Assembly (NCBI RefSeq): GCF_002234675.1
Contig: NC_019863.2
Location: 1,875,609 to 1,939,608, forward strand
Length of the DNA: 64,000 bases
Source of the DNA: Oryzias latipes
Taxonomy: Eukaryota > Chordata > Actinopteri > Beloniformes > Adrianichthyidae
Direction of reading: 5' to 3'
Under the pieces are notes generated by a model that was not told the DNA's origin, ran no database searches, and was given only the letters and a program-made list of their open reading frames with translations. Below, one piece after another: positions 1 through 12,397 of the stretch (the stretch's first letter is position 1; every line of letters begins with the position of its first letter). Position numbers and translations under genes: made by a program.

Positions 1-660
1 GTCACCCTGGTCCCTTTGCTGAAAACAGCCCAAATCATGATGCTTCCACCCCCATGCTTTACAGCAGGTCTGGTGTTCTTTGGATGCAACTCTGCATTCT
101 TTCTCCTCCAAACACGACGACTAGAGTTATCACCAAAAGTTCTATTTTGGTTTCATCTGACCATGGGACATTCTCCCAGTCCTCTTCTGGATCATCCAAA
201 TGCTCTCTAGCAGACTTTAGACGGTTCTGCACATGTACTGACTTTAGCAGGGGGACACGTCTGGCACTGCAGGGTTTGAATCCCTGGTGGTGTGTTACTG
301 ATGGTACCTTTGTTACTTTGCTCTCTGCAGGTCATTCACTAGGTCAGCCATGTGGTTCTGGGATTTTTGCTCACCGTTCTTGTGAGATTTTGTGGGGAGC
401 CCCAGATCAAGATTATCAGTGATCTTGTATGTCTTCCATTTCCTAATAATTGCTTCCACAGCTGATTTCTTCACACCAAGCTGCTTACCGGTTGCAGATT
501 CAGTCTGGTGCAGGTCAACAATCTGGTTTCTGGTGTCCTTAGACAGCTCTTTGTTCTTGGCCATAGTGGAGTTTGGACTGTGACTGTTGGAGGTTGTGGA
601 CGGGTGTCTTTATCTAGATAACCAGTTCAAACAGGAGCCATTATCACTGGTGGAGGACAG
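1..660 (-). mobile_element. Tc1-like DNA transposon relic, runs off left edge
   Basis: The minus-strand frame at 313-564 gives the N-terminal helix-turn-helix of a Tc1 transposase (MAKNKELSKDTRNQIVDLHQ, then GVKKSAVEAIIRKWKTY). Bases 1-310 continue toward the core, including VKHGGGSIMIWAVFS in the usual place before the second catalytic Asp, but with stops between. The catalytic C-terminal half lies outside the window. Inactive. Confidence 0.8.
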
Positions 661-884
661 AGGATCCTCCTACAGAGGAAGGTACAGGTCTGTGAGAGCC
701 GGAAAATCCTGCTTGTTTCTAATAAATACTTATTTTACTCAATAATTTACTAATAAATTCAGTAAAAAATCAGACAATGTCATTTTCCGGATTTTGTTTC
801 TCATGATTGAGATGAAAAATTACCGGCCTCTCTCACCTTTTTAACTGCAATTGGTGGCTGACTAAATCCTTTTTTTTGCTCCAC

Positions 885-1120
885 TGTAGACCTTTCTAGC
901 TCTGGGTTTGACCCCTTTGACCTTTAGAACTGCCTTAATCCTTGGTGGCATAGATTCAACAAGGTTCTGGAAACATTCCTCAGAGAGTTTGGTCCATAAT
1001 GTCATGACAGCATCACACAGTTGCTGCAGATTTTATCAGCTGCACATCCATGATGCTGATCTCCACCACATCCCAAAGGTTCTCTATTGCAGTGTTTTTG
1101 TAGTGTTCTATTGCAGGCAC
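885..1120. mobile_element. Degenerate DNA-transposon fragment
   Basis: A stretch around 980-1080 (TTGGTCCATAATGTCATGAC, then CATCCATGATGCTGATCTCC and CACCACATCCCAAAGGTTCT) resembles an interspersed fish repeat I associate with Tc1/mariner-type elements. No open frame remains. Family assignment is from memory. Confidence 0.4.
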
Positions 1121-1530
1121 ACTTTCTCCTTGACAAAAATCCCGCGGCACACCAGCATCCAAAAATTAAAAAAGGAGAAACTCATAGTCTGTATTGATCT
1201 ACAGTCCCTCTGCAATCTTATGTGCATTAATTGTGGTGGAAAAAGCTGGAAGTTGCAGCTGTTTTTTCTAAAAGATTTAATCAAAGTTAAGTTTGTTACA
1301 GATGGACTGGAACAACCACCTAGAGTTTATAAAAGCAAAAACAAAATGTTTACACCCTCATTTTGATGACATTTTTCTCAATTGTGGAGACTCGTATAAA
1401 TACACAAATCTTCTGGGAATGAATTTTTGTAAATCAAATCTTTTGATTTTATAATTGAGCTCAAATTAGCACAAATAAAGGAGCAGTTGGGCTTTGTTTT
1501 TCACTTTGGACTCATTTGTAGAATCCCAGC

Positions 1531-1966
1531 TATTAAAGACCCACTCCAATGAAAACGGCGTTTTTAACATGTTCCTGTGGCATTTTTCTGATGATGGCAG
1601 ACATATATAGAGAAAATTACGGTTAGCTTAAAATGCATTTCTGAGTGTTCTTTATTCAAATCGTTATGAATCAGCAGACAAGAAGGTGCCGTTTGAAAAA
1701 GAGCTTATTTGTGACAGGAAATATGCTGGGCGGGTCAGAAGCTCCCTGCTCTGCTCCACAATGGGTAAAATGGAAGGGGGACAGGGTTGGCACCCACAGC
1801 CCCGTCCACAACTATGTCTGATAAACTCATGCCGCTCTGCAGAAAATATGTCTTAGAAAACGACTGGCTTTTGGATTTATGCTGAAAACAGCAGAATCAT
1901 AATGAAAAGACCACTGAGAACGCTTTGAGCATGGATCAAAAGATGACTGGAGTGGTACTCTAAAAA
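1531..1966 (+). mobile_element. MITE family with TTAAAGACCCACTCCAAT ends, copy 1
   Basis: Starts ATTAAAGACCCACTCCAATG and ends with the inverted form near GACTGGAGTGGTACTCTAAA. The interior carries the family marker TTTTTCTGATGATGGCAGAC followed by TTCTTTATTCAAATCGTTATG. Related copies lie near 17494, 19841, 30081 and 38605. Non-coding. Confidence 0.65.
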
Positions 1967-2334
1967 CCGTAGATGACTGTTCCCTGTATGTGGGAGGAGA
2001 AAGAGTCAACAAAGCAAACCACTTTAAAATGAACACAGTTTAAAAAACAACAACACACACACACACTAAATGCCCCTTCAATTTTCTGAGTGTTTCTCTT
2101 TCCGTATTTATTTACCTCTGAAGGGTGATACGGTCTTTTTTTCTGCAGGTGTCCACTTTGAAGGAGCAGCTGCAGCAGGAGATGAAACGGCGGCAGCCTC
2201 CTCTTCCGTCCACGTTTACGTCCACTGGGATCTGAGAGGCGTGGCTGATCCTGAAGCAGCTTCTGGTTCAGGGAAACATGAGAACAACTCCCAGCACTCC
2301 ATTTCCACTCCTGATCATAGATGTTTACAGCAGT

Positions 2335-2556
2335 CTAGCCCTTGTGCTATCCGGTGGGGTCCAGATGACCCCACTCCCAATGCTAACGTGCCTCCAAGGC
2401 ACGTTAGCATTGGGAGTGGGGTCATCTGGACCCACTAGACAGTGCTCTGAACCTTTTTTCTTCAATGATTTGTGATCTTCACTGGTGTCCATGGATTATT
2501 GAACACGCCAATGTAAGGGTAGGGTCATCTGGACCCCACAAGATAGCACAAGGCCT
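2335..2556 (+). mobile_element. piggyBac-like MITE copy with 37-bp hairpin
   Basis: Begins CCCTTGTGCTATCCGG and ends AGATAGCACAAGG. It shares the core TGATCTTCACTGGTGTCCAT with the other copies. The left part is duplicated as a near-perfect inverted repeat (2357-2393 against 2397-2433, 3-base loop). The outer TTAA sites have decayed. Confidence 0.75.
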
Positions 2557-3288
2557 TGAGGACGTGACAGGATTTACAGTGAACTGAAAAGGGCAGCTGT
2601 CAGTACAAACCAGGTCACAGCAGCTGTATGAACGATGCATCTACACACTCATTTTATTCACTCACACAGGAAAATTAGACACATCCAATGATTAATAAAC
2701 CCAGGACTTAACCTTAGTATGTATTAAAAATCAGTATTAGTTTTTTTGGGGCATTAAACGTTTTTTCTAATTTGACGGCAAGGACAGGTTATTCTTATTA
2801 TTATTATTCTGGTCCCTCCTCAAGAGTTTGAAGTTTTGTTGTCTGGTTTAACCCCACCTTCAGAATGTTTTAACCCTTAAAAGGACACAAATCAGCCTGA
2901 TCTTTCTGTGAAGGTTTCACCACAGCGGTCAAACCCTTTGCAGCTGACTAGTTGGAACCGTGGAACTTGAAACACAACAATGTTTGTTTTTTTCCCTTTT
3001 ATTGATGTAGCTGCTCATGATTTAATTCAGTTTATTTAACGAGCATCCGTTCATAGCCAAGGTTTTGTCAAGGTGCTACACAAACCAAAACCAGTTGTGA
3101 CAATTCCAAACAGTTCAGCTCAATCCAATGAAGCCACATTTTCCTCCCTGGATGTTGATAATAGTCTATTTAGGTCACAAATCAAGTCTGTGTCATCTAT
3201 AGGCTACTGAGTAAAACAAAAGGCAACTGTGGATGGAAAACTGAAGATTTACATAAGAAACACTAAGTTAGCCAGACATCTCTTATAT

Positions 3289-3349
3289 TTAACCCTTGTG
3301 CTGTCCAAGGCAGGTTCATTTTGACCCCACAAGACAGCACAAGGGTTAA
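3289..3349. mobile_element. Minimal 61-bp piggyBac-like MITE
   Basis: TTAACCCTTGTGCTGTC at the left and GACAGCACAAGGGTTAA at the right enclose only about 25 bases. Both ends carry intact TTAA. It looks like an extreme internal deletion of the same family, holding only the terminal repeats. Confidence 0.75.
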
Positions 3350-3977
3350 GAGCGTTAGGTGAATAAACAGAACAGGAAAGACACTGAAATGCTGCAGCGT
3401 CCCAAACAGGGTCGGATGTACAGAGTGGAGTCAGATGTGATGATGGAACAAAAGGGATTCTGGATGCAAGATTGATTTATGTCTTATGTTTGTTTTTTGT
3501 TATGACTGAAAATGAAGCATCAGCCCTGTATGTTTTCTACTAGATCATATTTTCATAGTTCCACACTGACAAGAACAGTAAAGATAGGTTTGGTGAAGAA
3601 TAAAGCATCTTTGTGCAGAATGACTCCTGCGATTTATCGGTAAAGATTGAAATGCCTCAGATTTGATCCAAGCTATCAGCTGCAGTCCCCCTCCACCCCC
3701 CCAAAAGAAGAAACAGTCCAAGCTTTCTTTACCCTCAGTGTTTATTGTGTTAGTTTCACAAAGCAGTAGCACAGAGGCAAAAACTGAGGTCACTCACCAT
3801 CTGCTTCACTCAAGACACTCAACACAAAGACTCATCATCACTACATGTGGATGTGGTTTCTGCATGGACTGTGGCAGTCACTGCTTGTTTAATGAAGCTA
3901 CAGTACAAAAATGTGAGATAATGATATCACATTATGCAAAATATCATATTTGACGTTTAAAATAAGGCATCTCACGG

Positions 3978-3983
3978 TTTATT
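3978..3983 (-). terminator. Candidate mfap2 poly(A) signal
   Basis: AATAAA on the minus strand about 230 bases past the mfap2 stop codon. A second AATAAA lies at 3741-3746 and could serve a longer 3' UTR. Chosen by position only. Confidence 0.5.
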
Positions 3984-4211
3984 GTGCACCTCTGAGTTCT
4001 CATAGCACCAGAGCATCAGTGTTGAGGATGTTCGTCCATGCAGACGGGGTTTACTGGGCAGACAGAGACGCTAAGGTCGAAGCGTGAAAAGTTTTCAAGA
4101 TGCTTTTCGCACAGGATTAATGGATTGTGCAGGAGAAGCACAGCGAGGATGCAGGGGGGAGGAGGAGGAGCGGGGGGGGGGCAGTATCCGGGCGAGTGGT
4201 GTTCCTGATCA

Positions 4212-7200
4212 TCAGCATCCACCGCAGCTCTTCCCACAGCTTCCTGCCAGCGATGCGCACTGGCCGCTCAGCGCCATGACCCCACAGCGAGAGAACTGAT
4301 CACGACACAGGTCCGCTAAAAACACACAAGGACACGCACGTCAGCGTCCTTCCTCCTCATGCCAATCAGTGCTGTCATGTCAGGTGTGTTTGGGTTTTAC
4401 CTCTCAGCAGCTCCTCGTGGGCACACACGGTGCGCACACAGATCTCCTTGTTGATGACGTACATTCGCCTCACGCTGCGACAAAATGACAAGATGGATGA
4501 AGTTTCAATGAGAGATCAGCCTCTCTGGGGTTTGTTTTTTCGTTTTTGCTGACATGTCTTGAAGTGGAGTCACAGCAACTGCACTTAAAATCTTCTTCAT
4601 TGAAAAGAAGAAGATTTTAATTCCAGTTGCAATGACTCAACAATAGGACATCGGGAAAAACCTGGATGATGGAGAACCTTCACCCACTTCCTGTCATCAT
4701 CCATTCCAGGACAGATTCTTCCTCCTGTCAACACTCTGCCATTTAGCTCAGATCCAGAAGACAAACTTATAGAGAAATGCAATCTAACAGTAAATCAGAA
4801 AACGTTTTCCTGGAGGACGCAACACAGAGTTTGTTAAACCAAAAAGATATTCTTCTTCCTCTTTCGGCTTCTCCCATCAGGGGTCGCCACAGCGAACAAG
4901 TCGCATGGTAAACTTGGCAATGTTTTACGCCGGATGCCCTTCCTGACGCAACCTTCTCAAACCGGGCTTGGGACCGGCACGGAGGTAGAGAAGGGAACAG
5001 GGAGCAGCCCGGAGTCGAACCCTGGTTTCACGGACGGAAGGCGCCGCAAACCAGCACGAGCTAAACCGGCTCCCTAAACCAGAAAGATATTCAATCTGAC
5101 AAAATTCCAATTGGCAGAATAAACAAAAGACACTGCATCTTTAACCCTTGTGCTATTCTAGCCACTTTACCATTGGGAGTGGGGTCATCTAGACCCACTA
5201 GACAGTGCTCTGAACCTTTTTTCTTCAATGATTTGTGATCTTCACTGGTGTCCATGGATTACATGAAATCTTTCCACCTTTATCCACCTTTGTCATGGTA
5301 GGGAGAACACGTCAATGGAAGGGGGGGGGTCATCTAAGATAGCACAAGGGTTAAGCCTTTTTTGTCTCTTCTTCTGCAGTTCTTTAGATGAACACCCAGC
5401 ACGGATAGTGTGACATTCATGGTCAGCCAAAATATTACGCAAATTATATTTTCTATGATTTTTCTAAATACTCAATGTAAATGACAGTCAGCATAATTTT
5501 CAAGTCACTCACCATTAGAACATTTATTAAAACCTCAAGATAACAGTATTTTTTTTTTCAGAAATAAAAACCTTTCAAAGTCACTGTTCCACAATTTTAG
5601 GCACAACAGAGTTCAACATCATTTTCTAGATTCTGAAAATGGTCATTTGTTGAATTTGCTGCATTAGGATGTCATTAAGTGAAATCAAAAGCTATTTCAA
5701 TAAAAACATCTTCATAGGTCAAGTTCCATTTGAACACAGGAGCCCTTACTTTGGAGCAGCTTCACAATTCTTGCATCCATTGATCTTGTGAGTTTTTGGA
5801 GAGTTTCTGCTTGAATTTCTTTGCAGGATGTCAGAATAGCCTCCCAGAGCTGCTGTTTGGATGTGACCTGCCTCCCCCCATCAGATATTTGCTTGAGGAT
5901 GGTCCAAAGGTTCTCAATAGGGTTGAGGTCAGGGGAGGATGGGGGCCACAGCCTCAGTTTATCTCCTTTTCTGCCCATAGCAGCCATTAATGCAGAGGCA
6001 TGAAGATGATTTGGTTACTGAAATCACGGTTCTTCTTTTTGTACCATGAAAGAAAGTGGTCAGTCAGAAACTCCACCTACTATCCAGAGGTCATTTTCAC
6101 ACCTTCAGGGACCCTAGAGGGGCCGACCAGCTCCTCCCCATGATTCTGGCCTAAAACGTGACTCCGCCTCCTCCTTGCTGATGTAGCAGCCTTGTTGGGA
6201 CCCTAACCCACCAACTACTCCATGCATCTGAACCATCCAGGGCTGCACGGCAGTCTTCATGTAAGTCTGGGCCCACTGCAGCCGTTTCTGCTCTAGTGTT
6301 GTTTGGGGAGGGGAGGGGGGGCATAGAAGGTTTATGTAGAACTGCAAGCCTCTGGAGGATCCTACACCTTGATGTTTGTGGGGCTCCAGAGACACCAGCA
6401 GCTTCTAATCTGTGTTTGCTGCTTTGTAATGGTATTAGATGGCCCCCCCCTACCATGACAAAGGTGGATAAAGGTGGAAAGATTTCATGTAATCCATGGA
6501 CACCAGTGAAGATCACAAATCATTGAAGAAAAAAGGTTCAGAGCACTGTCTAGTGGGTCTAGATGACCCAACTCCCAATGGTAAAGTGCCTAGGATAGCA
6601 CAAGGGTTAATCCGATGGATTTGTCTGGCAGAAACCTTCCTTCTTCTGCACCAACCTGTGTGTGCTCTGGATCAGCCACACATCTCTTAACAGTACCACG
6701 ATCACGCTTCCATGAAATATCCAAGGTTTTTCATACCTAGTCCCAGGCATTGAACTATATCAGGCTTTTCAGCAACAGAGATTCTTCTTCTTTCCTATAA
6801 TGTTATAAAATGTTGGTCTGCTTAATGATGTGGAACGTCCTTCTTTAATTGGGTTCACCTGCCAAACCAACTATCACAGGTGTCTGAGATTGATGTCAGC
6901 GATCCAAAGATCCCCGAGACACAATAACATCCATGAGTTTAATTAAAAAAAGCAAATCTTTTAGTCACTTGAATAGAATATACATAATATTGCTCATGTA
7001 TTGATCTCAAAGCAGACCCTTCATGCTGTACCTGTAGAAGCAGAGGCTGTTGAGACACTGTTTGCAGGGCTTGTGGACCGAGTACAGCCTGGTGCAGGGG
7101 TACTGCTCCTCCCTGCAGTCTGGAACAAATCAAACAACAATGTCCTTGGCTCAGCTCAAACACAAGAAGCTGAACCTGCTGCTCGACGTACCAAGAGGTC

Positions 7201-10200
7201 CAGGCTCCGTGGGCTCGGTCTCAAACTCAGATACTAGTCCAAAGGAAAGACAAGGTCAGCTCAGTTCTGTTCATCACACTGAGAATTGTGCGGCTCTGAC
7301 CGGAGGCGTACCGGGTTTCTCTGGACGCACCAAGGGCTCGAGCTGAACCTGCTGCTGATACGTTCCAGGAAGAGGAGCGGGACTCTCAGACTCCTGACCC
7401 CCTGCCCAAGCGGAGGGGGTTACTTTAAGCACACAGCGACATTCAAACGCCATATTCTGTTGCCGGATATGGGGCTTTAAAAGGCCTTACCTGGAAAGTA
7501 ATCGTCATATTCTTGTTCTGTGAAGAAGAGGGGAAACAGAGGATGAAGATCAACAGATGGAGAATGCATGACCTTCAGCTCTAAAAGAGCTGTGCAAAAA
7601 CATGTCTGAAAAACACATCTGTATCTAACTCTATACAACCATTCTTTTCTTAGTGAATGCACGCATTTCTCAGACCCCGATCTCATTAGTATGATCCAAG
7701 ATTTTCTTTAAAAAAAGACTTTATACATGGCTTGATCCATGTTTTCTGCCCTGCAGTTCCTCATCATTCCACTAGAGGCAGTAGAAGGGCTTTTCCTGAT
7801 CATTTTAAAATGGCTGCTTCCATGAAATCATACTTTTGAGAGAAAGTTTAGCTCATTTTCAAAACTTTATGCAGAGAATAACTGATATGTTTTTCATTTT
7901 TAAAGGCCTGTTTAAAATGTGTGAATCAAATTTGAGAAGGTGTTTTTCTTTTCTCCTTGAACATTCATTTTGCATGCCTAACATTGTTGTGGGAAAAAAA
8001 CGTACTTATTCACTTAATTCCTCAGAAGTGACATTATTTATATCTCATTACAAATTATATTTTTTGTGGATTTCATCAAAGGGTTTAACAAACATTTAAA
8101 CTTTCCGTCATTCCTTTTCATGTTGTGGGCCACACAGGGTTAAAGTCATTTATATATTACAAAAATTAAATCCACATTGATCAGAGTTGCACTTTACACA
8201 ATAAAATTTCATTATATTTATCAAAATAATTTAAAAATCAAGAGAGGAGAGTTCAGATAAAAGACTGACACATTTTGAATCAAAAGATTTGTTTTCTGTC
8301 TCATCAGGAAGACTGTTCCAGTTTAGCTGCATGTCCCACCATTTACATTTTCTCCCAATTCTTTGCTGTACTGGGTTATTTGGGTAGAAAGAAATAGATT
8401 TAAAGTTCTATATAGTTTAGAAATTCATCTTGTCTACATGCATTAAATGAAATTTACTAGATTTTCACCATAAGGTTGGGCAGATATTTTAGGACATTTG
8501 ATACCTTTCCTACATTTCTCAGTTCTGCTCCAGTGATGTTTCCCTCATGAGGGAAAAAAAAACACTGAAGTGTGATAGAAAACTATTTAATGACATCAAA
8601 ACATCTATTGTTGAGGGTTTTAGTGGAGAATCGGCTCCGCTCATTTCTGTCTCTCTTTATGGAGCAGCTTGCTGTGTGTGCTGAACTTTTTGTTTTTTAA
8701 ACGTGTAAATGACATTTTCCTTTAATTTTAAGCATTTGGATGTTGAGTCGTGGCTTTAAAATCTTCTTTCTTGAAACGTTTCACCGCTCATCCAAGCACC
8801 TCCATCAGTCTTCATTATTTAAGACGGAATCCATTTTTTCCCCCCAGGAATTGGGTTGAAAATAATCAACTGTATATTAAGTTTAGTGTCTGGTGAGATT
8901 GACGACTTTATGTGGAAGATGTTCAGAATGAATGGGATCCAAATCCTCCTATTCACTCTTTTAAGCTGTTGCCAGGCAGGTTGGGAGTAAACATGACAGC
9001 AGGAGGTGGATCCTTCAGGCGGCGACACATCAGAAAACAGAGAAACGAAAAACAGATGCAGAAACAAGGCAGACCCAAACTCTCTGTGTGAACTCACCGG
9101 AATAGTTAAACGGATCTGAGTAATGCTGCTGAGCGAGCAGCAGAACTGTGGAAAATGTACACAGACAGGTTAAAATCACAAGGCTGGGCCAATGAGACAA
9201 AAACATCACAAGAACTTTGGATCTGCTGGTGTTTCGTCGTCTCCTCTTTTCAAATTTCCAACCGAATGGTTTAGATGCAGTGTGATGGATTTAGAGCAAA
9301 ATTCAAGAAACATTTCCCCCCAAATCTGAAATTTCATTGGAACATAATGAAAGCATTCCACAAATCTTTGTGGATTAAACAAAATCCTCCATTTAGGAGC
9401 ATAAATCCAAAGAAACCCCAAATGTCGGTTGAAGATGAAAGCTCCTGAGGCAGAAATAAAAGAAGAAAAAAAACGGAGTATTTTGTAGGAACCTGTGGTT
9501 CAGTTTCTCAGTAAATGTTTCCAGTTCAAAATGTCCAGAGAGAAATAATCAGTTAGAAAAATGTCTTCTCTATTGTTTGTTGCTTTTAGGGAATTATACA
9601 AGTAATGTTTGTAAAAGTATGTTTAGCCCTTGTGCTATCTTGTGGGGTCCAGATGACCCCCCCCCCCCCCTTCCATTGAGGTGTTCTCCCTACCATGACA
9701 AAGGTGGATAAAGGTGGAAAGATTTCATGTAATCCATGGACACCAGTGAAGATCACAAATCATTGAAGAAAAAAGGTTCAGAGCACTGTCTAGTGGGTCT
9801 AGATGACCCACTAGACAGCACAATGGTTAAAGCCGACAGCTGACCCCCGTGACAGACCTGAAGGATGCTGACCGCACTGCTCAGGGAAAACCCAAACATG
9901 TCACGCTTGCTTTTCATCGCTTTTTTGTTTACAAAGATGTCAAATCCAAATCGTTTAGAAAGAATAAACTCTTTTCTCCTATTTTGTTCAATAATCTTTA
10001 CTTCAGTGCATTTCATCATCATGTCAATAAATCCATAAAAGTGCATCCCTTTTACCCGCTGTGGGATGAATCAAAGTTTTATTCTTCAACCATGGTGTGT
10101 GGCAGGCTTCTACAACCTGAGGGTTTATCCCTCCATCGTGGCTCTTTGGCTTTGAGGAAAAATGCTAACAATCTATGTAAACACGAGTTAAAATGTAGTT

Positions 10201-12397
10201 TTGTCATTTATGTTTACATTTTTAAAATGTCAACTAACTTAGCAAAATGAGGTAAAAAGTCTCAATTACTTTTCAGAGCCGTTTGTGGTTTGTTTATATA
10301 ATTTTTGTATATTGATCTTTTTTTTAATTGATTTCTATACAAATGTTGTCATAATAATTAATATTAACAAGAATGAGGATGCACCAAAGTCATAATGATA
10401 GAAAATGTCTGTCAAAAGTATTTTAATTGTTAAAAACAGATATAACACTGTTACCTTTCATATGTTGTAAATATTTAAAAGCCACATTTGATAAAGGAAT
10501 GGCTTAACGGCCACATAAACATGAATAAAGTCTGAAGTGGAACTTTGCAGCTCTCTAAATTCCCACTCTGATCATCTTTGACATCTTTTCAAAGAGTTTC
10601 AAGGATTCAAAGGAGGTTTATTGTCACATGGACAGTAAGGAAACAGGTTTCCATCTACAATGAGATACTGACTGAGCTGTTTGCTCTGAATGCCTGAAGG
10701 TAAAATATTCACACCAAACATAAAATATAACCGTGCATCAGTAAATGACTAAACCTAAATACCAGGGGAAAATCCATTTATATTTTAAAACAGAACCTTT
10801 GTGAATTCATTTTTTCAAAACTGTGGTTTCTAGTCTTATTTTAGAGCCATTTGCACCAACGGCTTGATGTACCTCATGTAAAACTCAAAGTTAGAGAAAT
10901 GCTGCGTTCATGTGGTGTTTGAATGATCAGAAGAGTGAAAAACAGCAAATCTTCCCACAACACATGGATGCTAGAGTGGGGGTCCCCAAACTTTCTGTTG
11001 TGAGGACCACTAACTTTTGTTCTCTCTGATGAGGCTGATTACAGACGTTTTATGGCAGTAAAACTCCTCACTGCACACTTTACAACTGTGCAAAAGAGAT
11101 TTTCATAAGCTAAAGAGTGTGATTCACGTGGATGTTGCTGAAGATTAAGATGTAAGAGCAGTGGTGCAAAGGTGATGTCAGAGGGAAAGAAAGAGTTCCG
11201 GAATTTGACAATAAAATAAGTTTGACAAAATATGGGAGCAAGGACCGACATTTCATCTAGAACGGTAAACCATAACGGAATAGATAACAATGATAGACTG
11301 AATATCTGCACGGTTCACTTCCTTAACACGCCAGAGGATAGAATCTAGTATGCTAAAACAACATTTGAATAATTATCCAGATAACCTAAGAACAGGCTAA
11401 CAAGTCAACTAAATCCTTTCTATCATTTAAAATCACCACATCCGTTCAATTCCTCGTCCTCTGTGTCGCTTTGGAACAATGCGACACAGAGTGAGACCGA
11501 GCCGCGTTTCTTCTTTGTAGCAAATCCTGATACGCACACCTACATGCCCTCTAGTGGTTGAAATTACAAGCATGTTAGCCTTTTTTTTAAATGATATATA
11601 AATCGCACTGGAGTATAAGTCGCACCCTCAGCCAAACTATGCAAAAAAAAAAAAAACGTAAGCTTGTAAATTCTGCTCTTGAATCATAACGATTTAAATA
11701 ACAACATATTTGGAAGTGCAATTTTGATCTTGATTTTTCTAATATATGTCCTCAAGCTTTAGAGAAATGCAACAAGAACACCTTAAAAACACCTAAAACA
11801 CAATTTTCATTGTCATTAAAGGTAGTTTGAATGAGTCATTGAAAAGCTTAGTTCCCACTAGCGAGTTATTCACCCACCGTAAACTAACTTGGGAACAGGC
11901 ATTTACACACGGCTACTTCCAAATCCAGTTTGTGTCTCTTCTGAAGGTAAAACGTAATCATTCTCAATGTATCCCAACAGTTATGCCTTGTGCTGTCTTG
12001 TGGGGTCCACGTTAACGTGCCGTGGAGGCAGGTTAACATAGGGAGTTGGGTCATCTAGACCCACTAGACAGTGCTCTGAACCTTTTTTCTTCAATGATTT
12101 GTGATCTTCACTGGTGTCCATGGATTACATGAAATCTTTCCACCTTTATCCACCTTTATCATGGTAGGAAGAACACGTCACTGTAAGGGGGGGGGGGGGG
12201 GGTCATCAGGACCCCACAAGACAGTACAAGGCGTTATCTTGGTCTGTGTTCCTCTAATTTCCTCTCTTGTCAAGATGGTGATGGTGGCTGAAAAATGGCT
12301 GCAGACTGATCTTAGATCAGTGGAAGCTTTGTCCAGCTTTGTCTAGTAGGAACCAGCGGTAGTTACCTGGCATGCAGAGAAGCAGCAGGGCTCTCAT
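4212..12397 (-). CDS. mfap2: Microfibril-associated protein 2 (MAGP-1), 8 coding exons
   Basis: Secreted extracellular-matrix glycoprotein that binds fibrillin in microfibrils. Coding exons on the minus strand: 12367-12397, 9098-9145, 7491-7517, 7312-7401, 7192-7233, 7032-7119, 4401-4474, 4212-4315. All junctions are GT-AG and phases agree, giving 167 residues (human 183). Residues 1-16 (MRALLLLCMPVLLLAQ) are a signal peptide. Next comes an acidic Tyr-rich stretch (EQEYDDYFPG) and a Gln-containing segment (TYQQQVQLEP). Then follows the diagnostic matrix-binding domain DCREEQYPCTRLYS, CKQCLNSLCFY, YVINKEICVRTVCAHEELLR, ending in SCGKSCGGC. The start lies 33 bases inside its exon, after a likely acceptor near 12430, so the 5' UTR begins in an upstream exon I cannot place. 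Introns are full of transposons. Identification is by direct recognition of the human protein; very likely correct. Confidence 0.95.
4570..4632. repeat. Inverted repeat in mfap2 3' flanking intron
   Basis: Perfect 14-base arms (TTAAAATCTTCTTC at 4585-4598 against 4607-4620, loop of 8), with an imperfect extension into GCAACTG/CAGTTGC on the outside. Could be a small MITE or chance; no family recognised. Confidence 0.45.
4850..5076 (-). mobile_element. tRNA-derived SINE, reverse orientation
   Basis: Read on the minus strand it opens with a tRNA-like head: an A box in GTTTAGCTCGTGCTGG and a B box GGTTCGACTCC. It continues through GGAAGGGCATCCGGCGTAAA and ends GTGGCGACCCCTGATGGG followed by GAAGAAGAA. 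That tail is a common end of fish SINE/LINE partners. Located in an mfap2 intron. Confidence 0.7.
5151..5354 (+). mobile_element. piggyBac-like MITE copy, full length
   Basis: TTAACCCTTGTGCTATTC at the left, GATAGCACAAGGGTTAA at the right, with TTAA on both sides and a 204-bp body without coding potential. A good reference copy for the family. Located in an mfap2 intron. Confidence 0.85.
5500..6920 (-). mobile_element. Tc1-like transposon relic with nested insertion
   Basis: The minus frame 5712-5987 encodes the transposase C-terminus with the final catalytic Glu motif LWPPSSPDLNPIENLW. Degraded transposase-like DNA continues to about 6430. A piggyBac-like MITE (6441-6610) interrupts it, and flanking Tc1-like sequence resumes to about 6920. 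Borders are approximate. Confidence 0.65.
6441..6610 (-). mobile_element. piggyBac-like MITE copy, one end lost
   Basis: Opposite orientation to the 5151 copy. The intact end reads GGATAGCACAAGGGTTAA at 6610. The other end stops inside the body near the C-run at 6443. Confidence 0.75.
9622..9830 (-). mobile_element. piggyBac-like MITE copy
   Basis: Left end TTAGCCCTTGTGCTATC, right end GACAGCACAATGGTTAA, with a 14-base C-run after GATGA. Located in an mfap2 intron. Confidence 0.8.
10595..10760. repeat. Possible LINE 3' fragment
   Basis: GGTTTATTGTCACATGGACA followed by GTTTCCATCTACAATGAGAT resembles the 3' ends of fish L2/CR1-like LINEs that begin TTTATTGTCACA in reverse. Short and uncertain. 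Confidence 0.3.
10975..11045. repeat. hAT-like terminal fragment
   Basis: GTGGGGGTCCCCAAACTTTC followed by GAGGACCACTAA matches the usual start of hAT-type elements (CAGGGGTCCCCAAACTTT). No partner end found. Confidence 0.4.
11981..12236 (+). mobile_element. piggyBac-like MITE copy, extended stem variant
   Basis: Flanked by TTAT at both ends. Ends are GCCTTGTGCTGTCTTGTGGG and CCCCACAAGACAGTACAAGG. It carries an internal GTTAAC...GTTAAC inverted segment like the 2335 copy, and a run of 17 or so G at 12187. Lies upstream in mfap2 intron 1. Confidence 0.75.
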
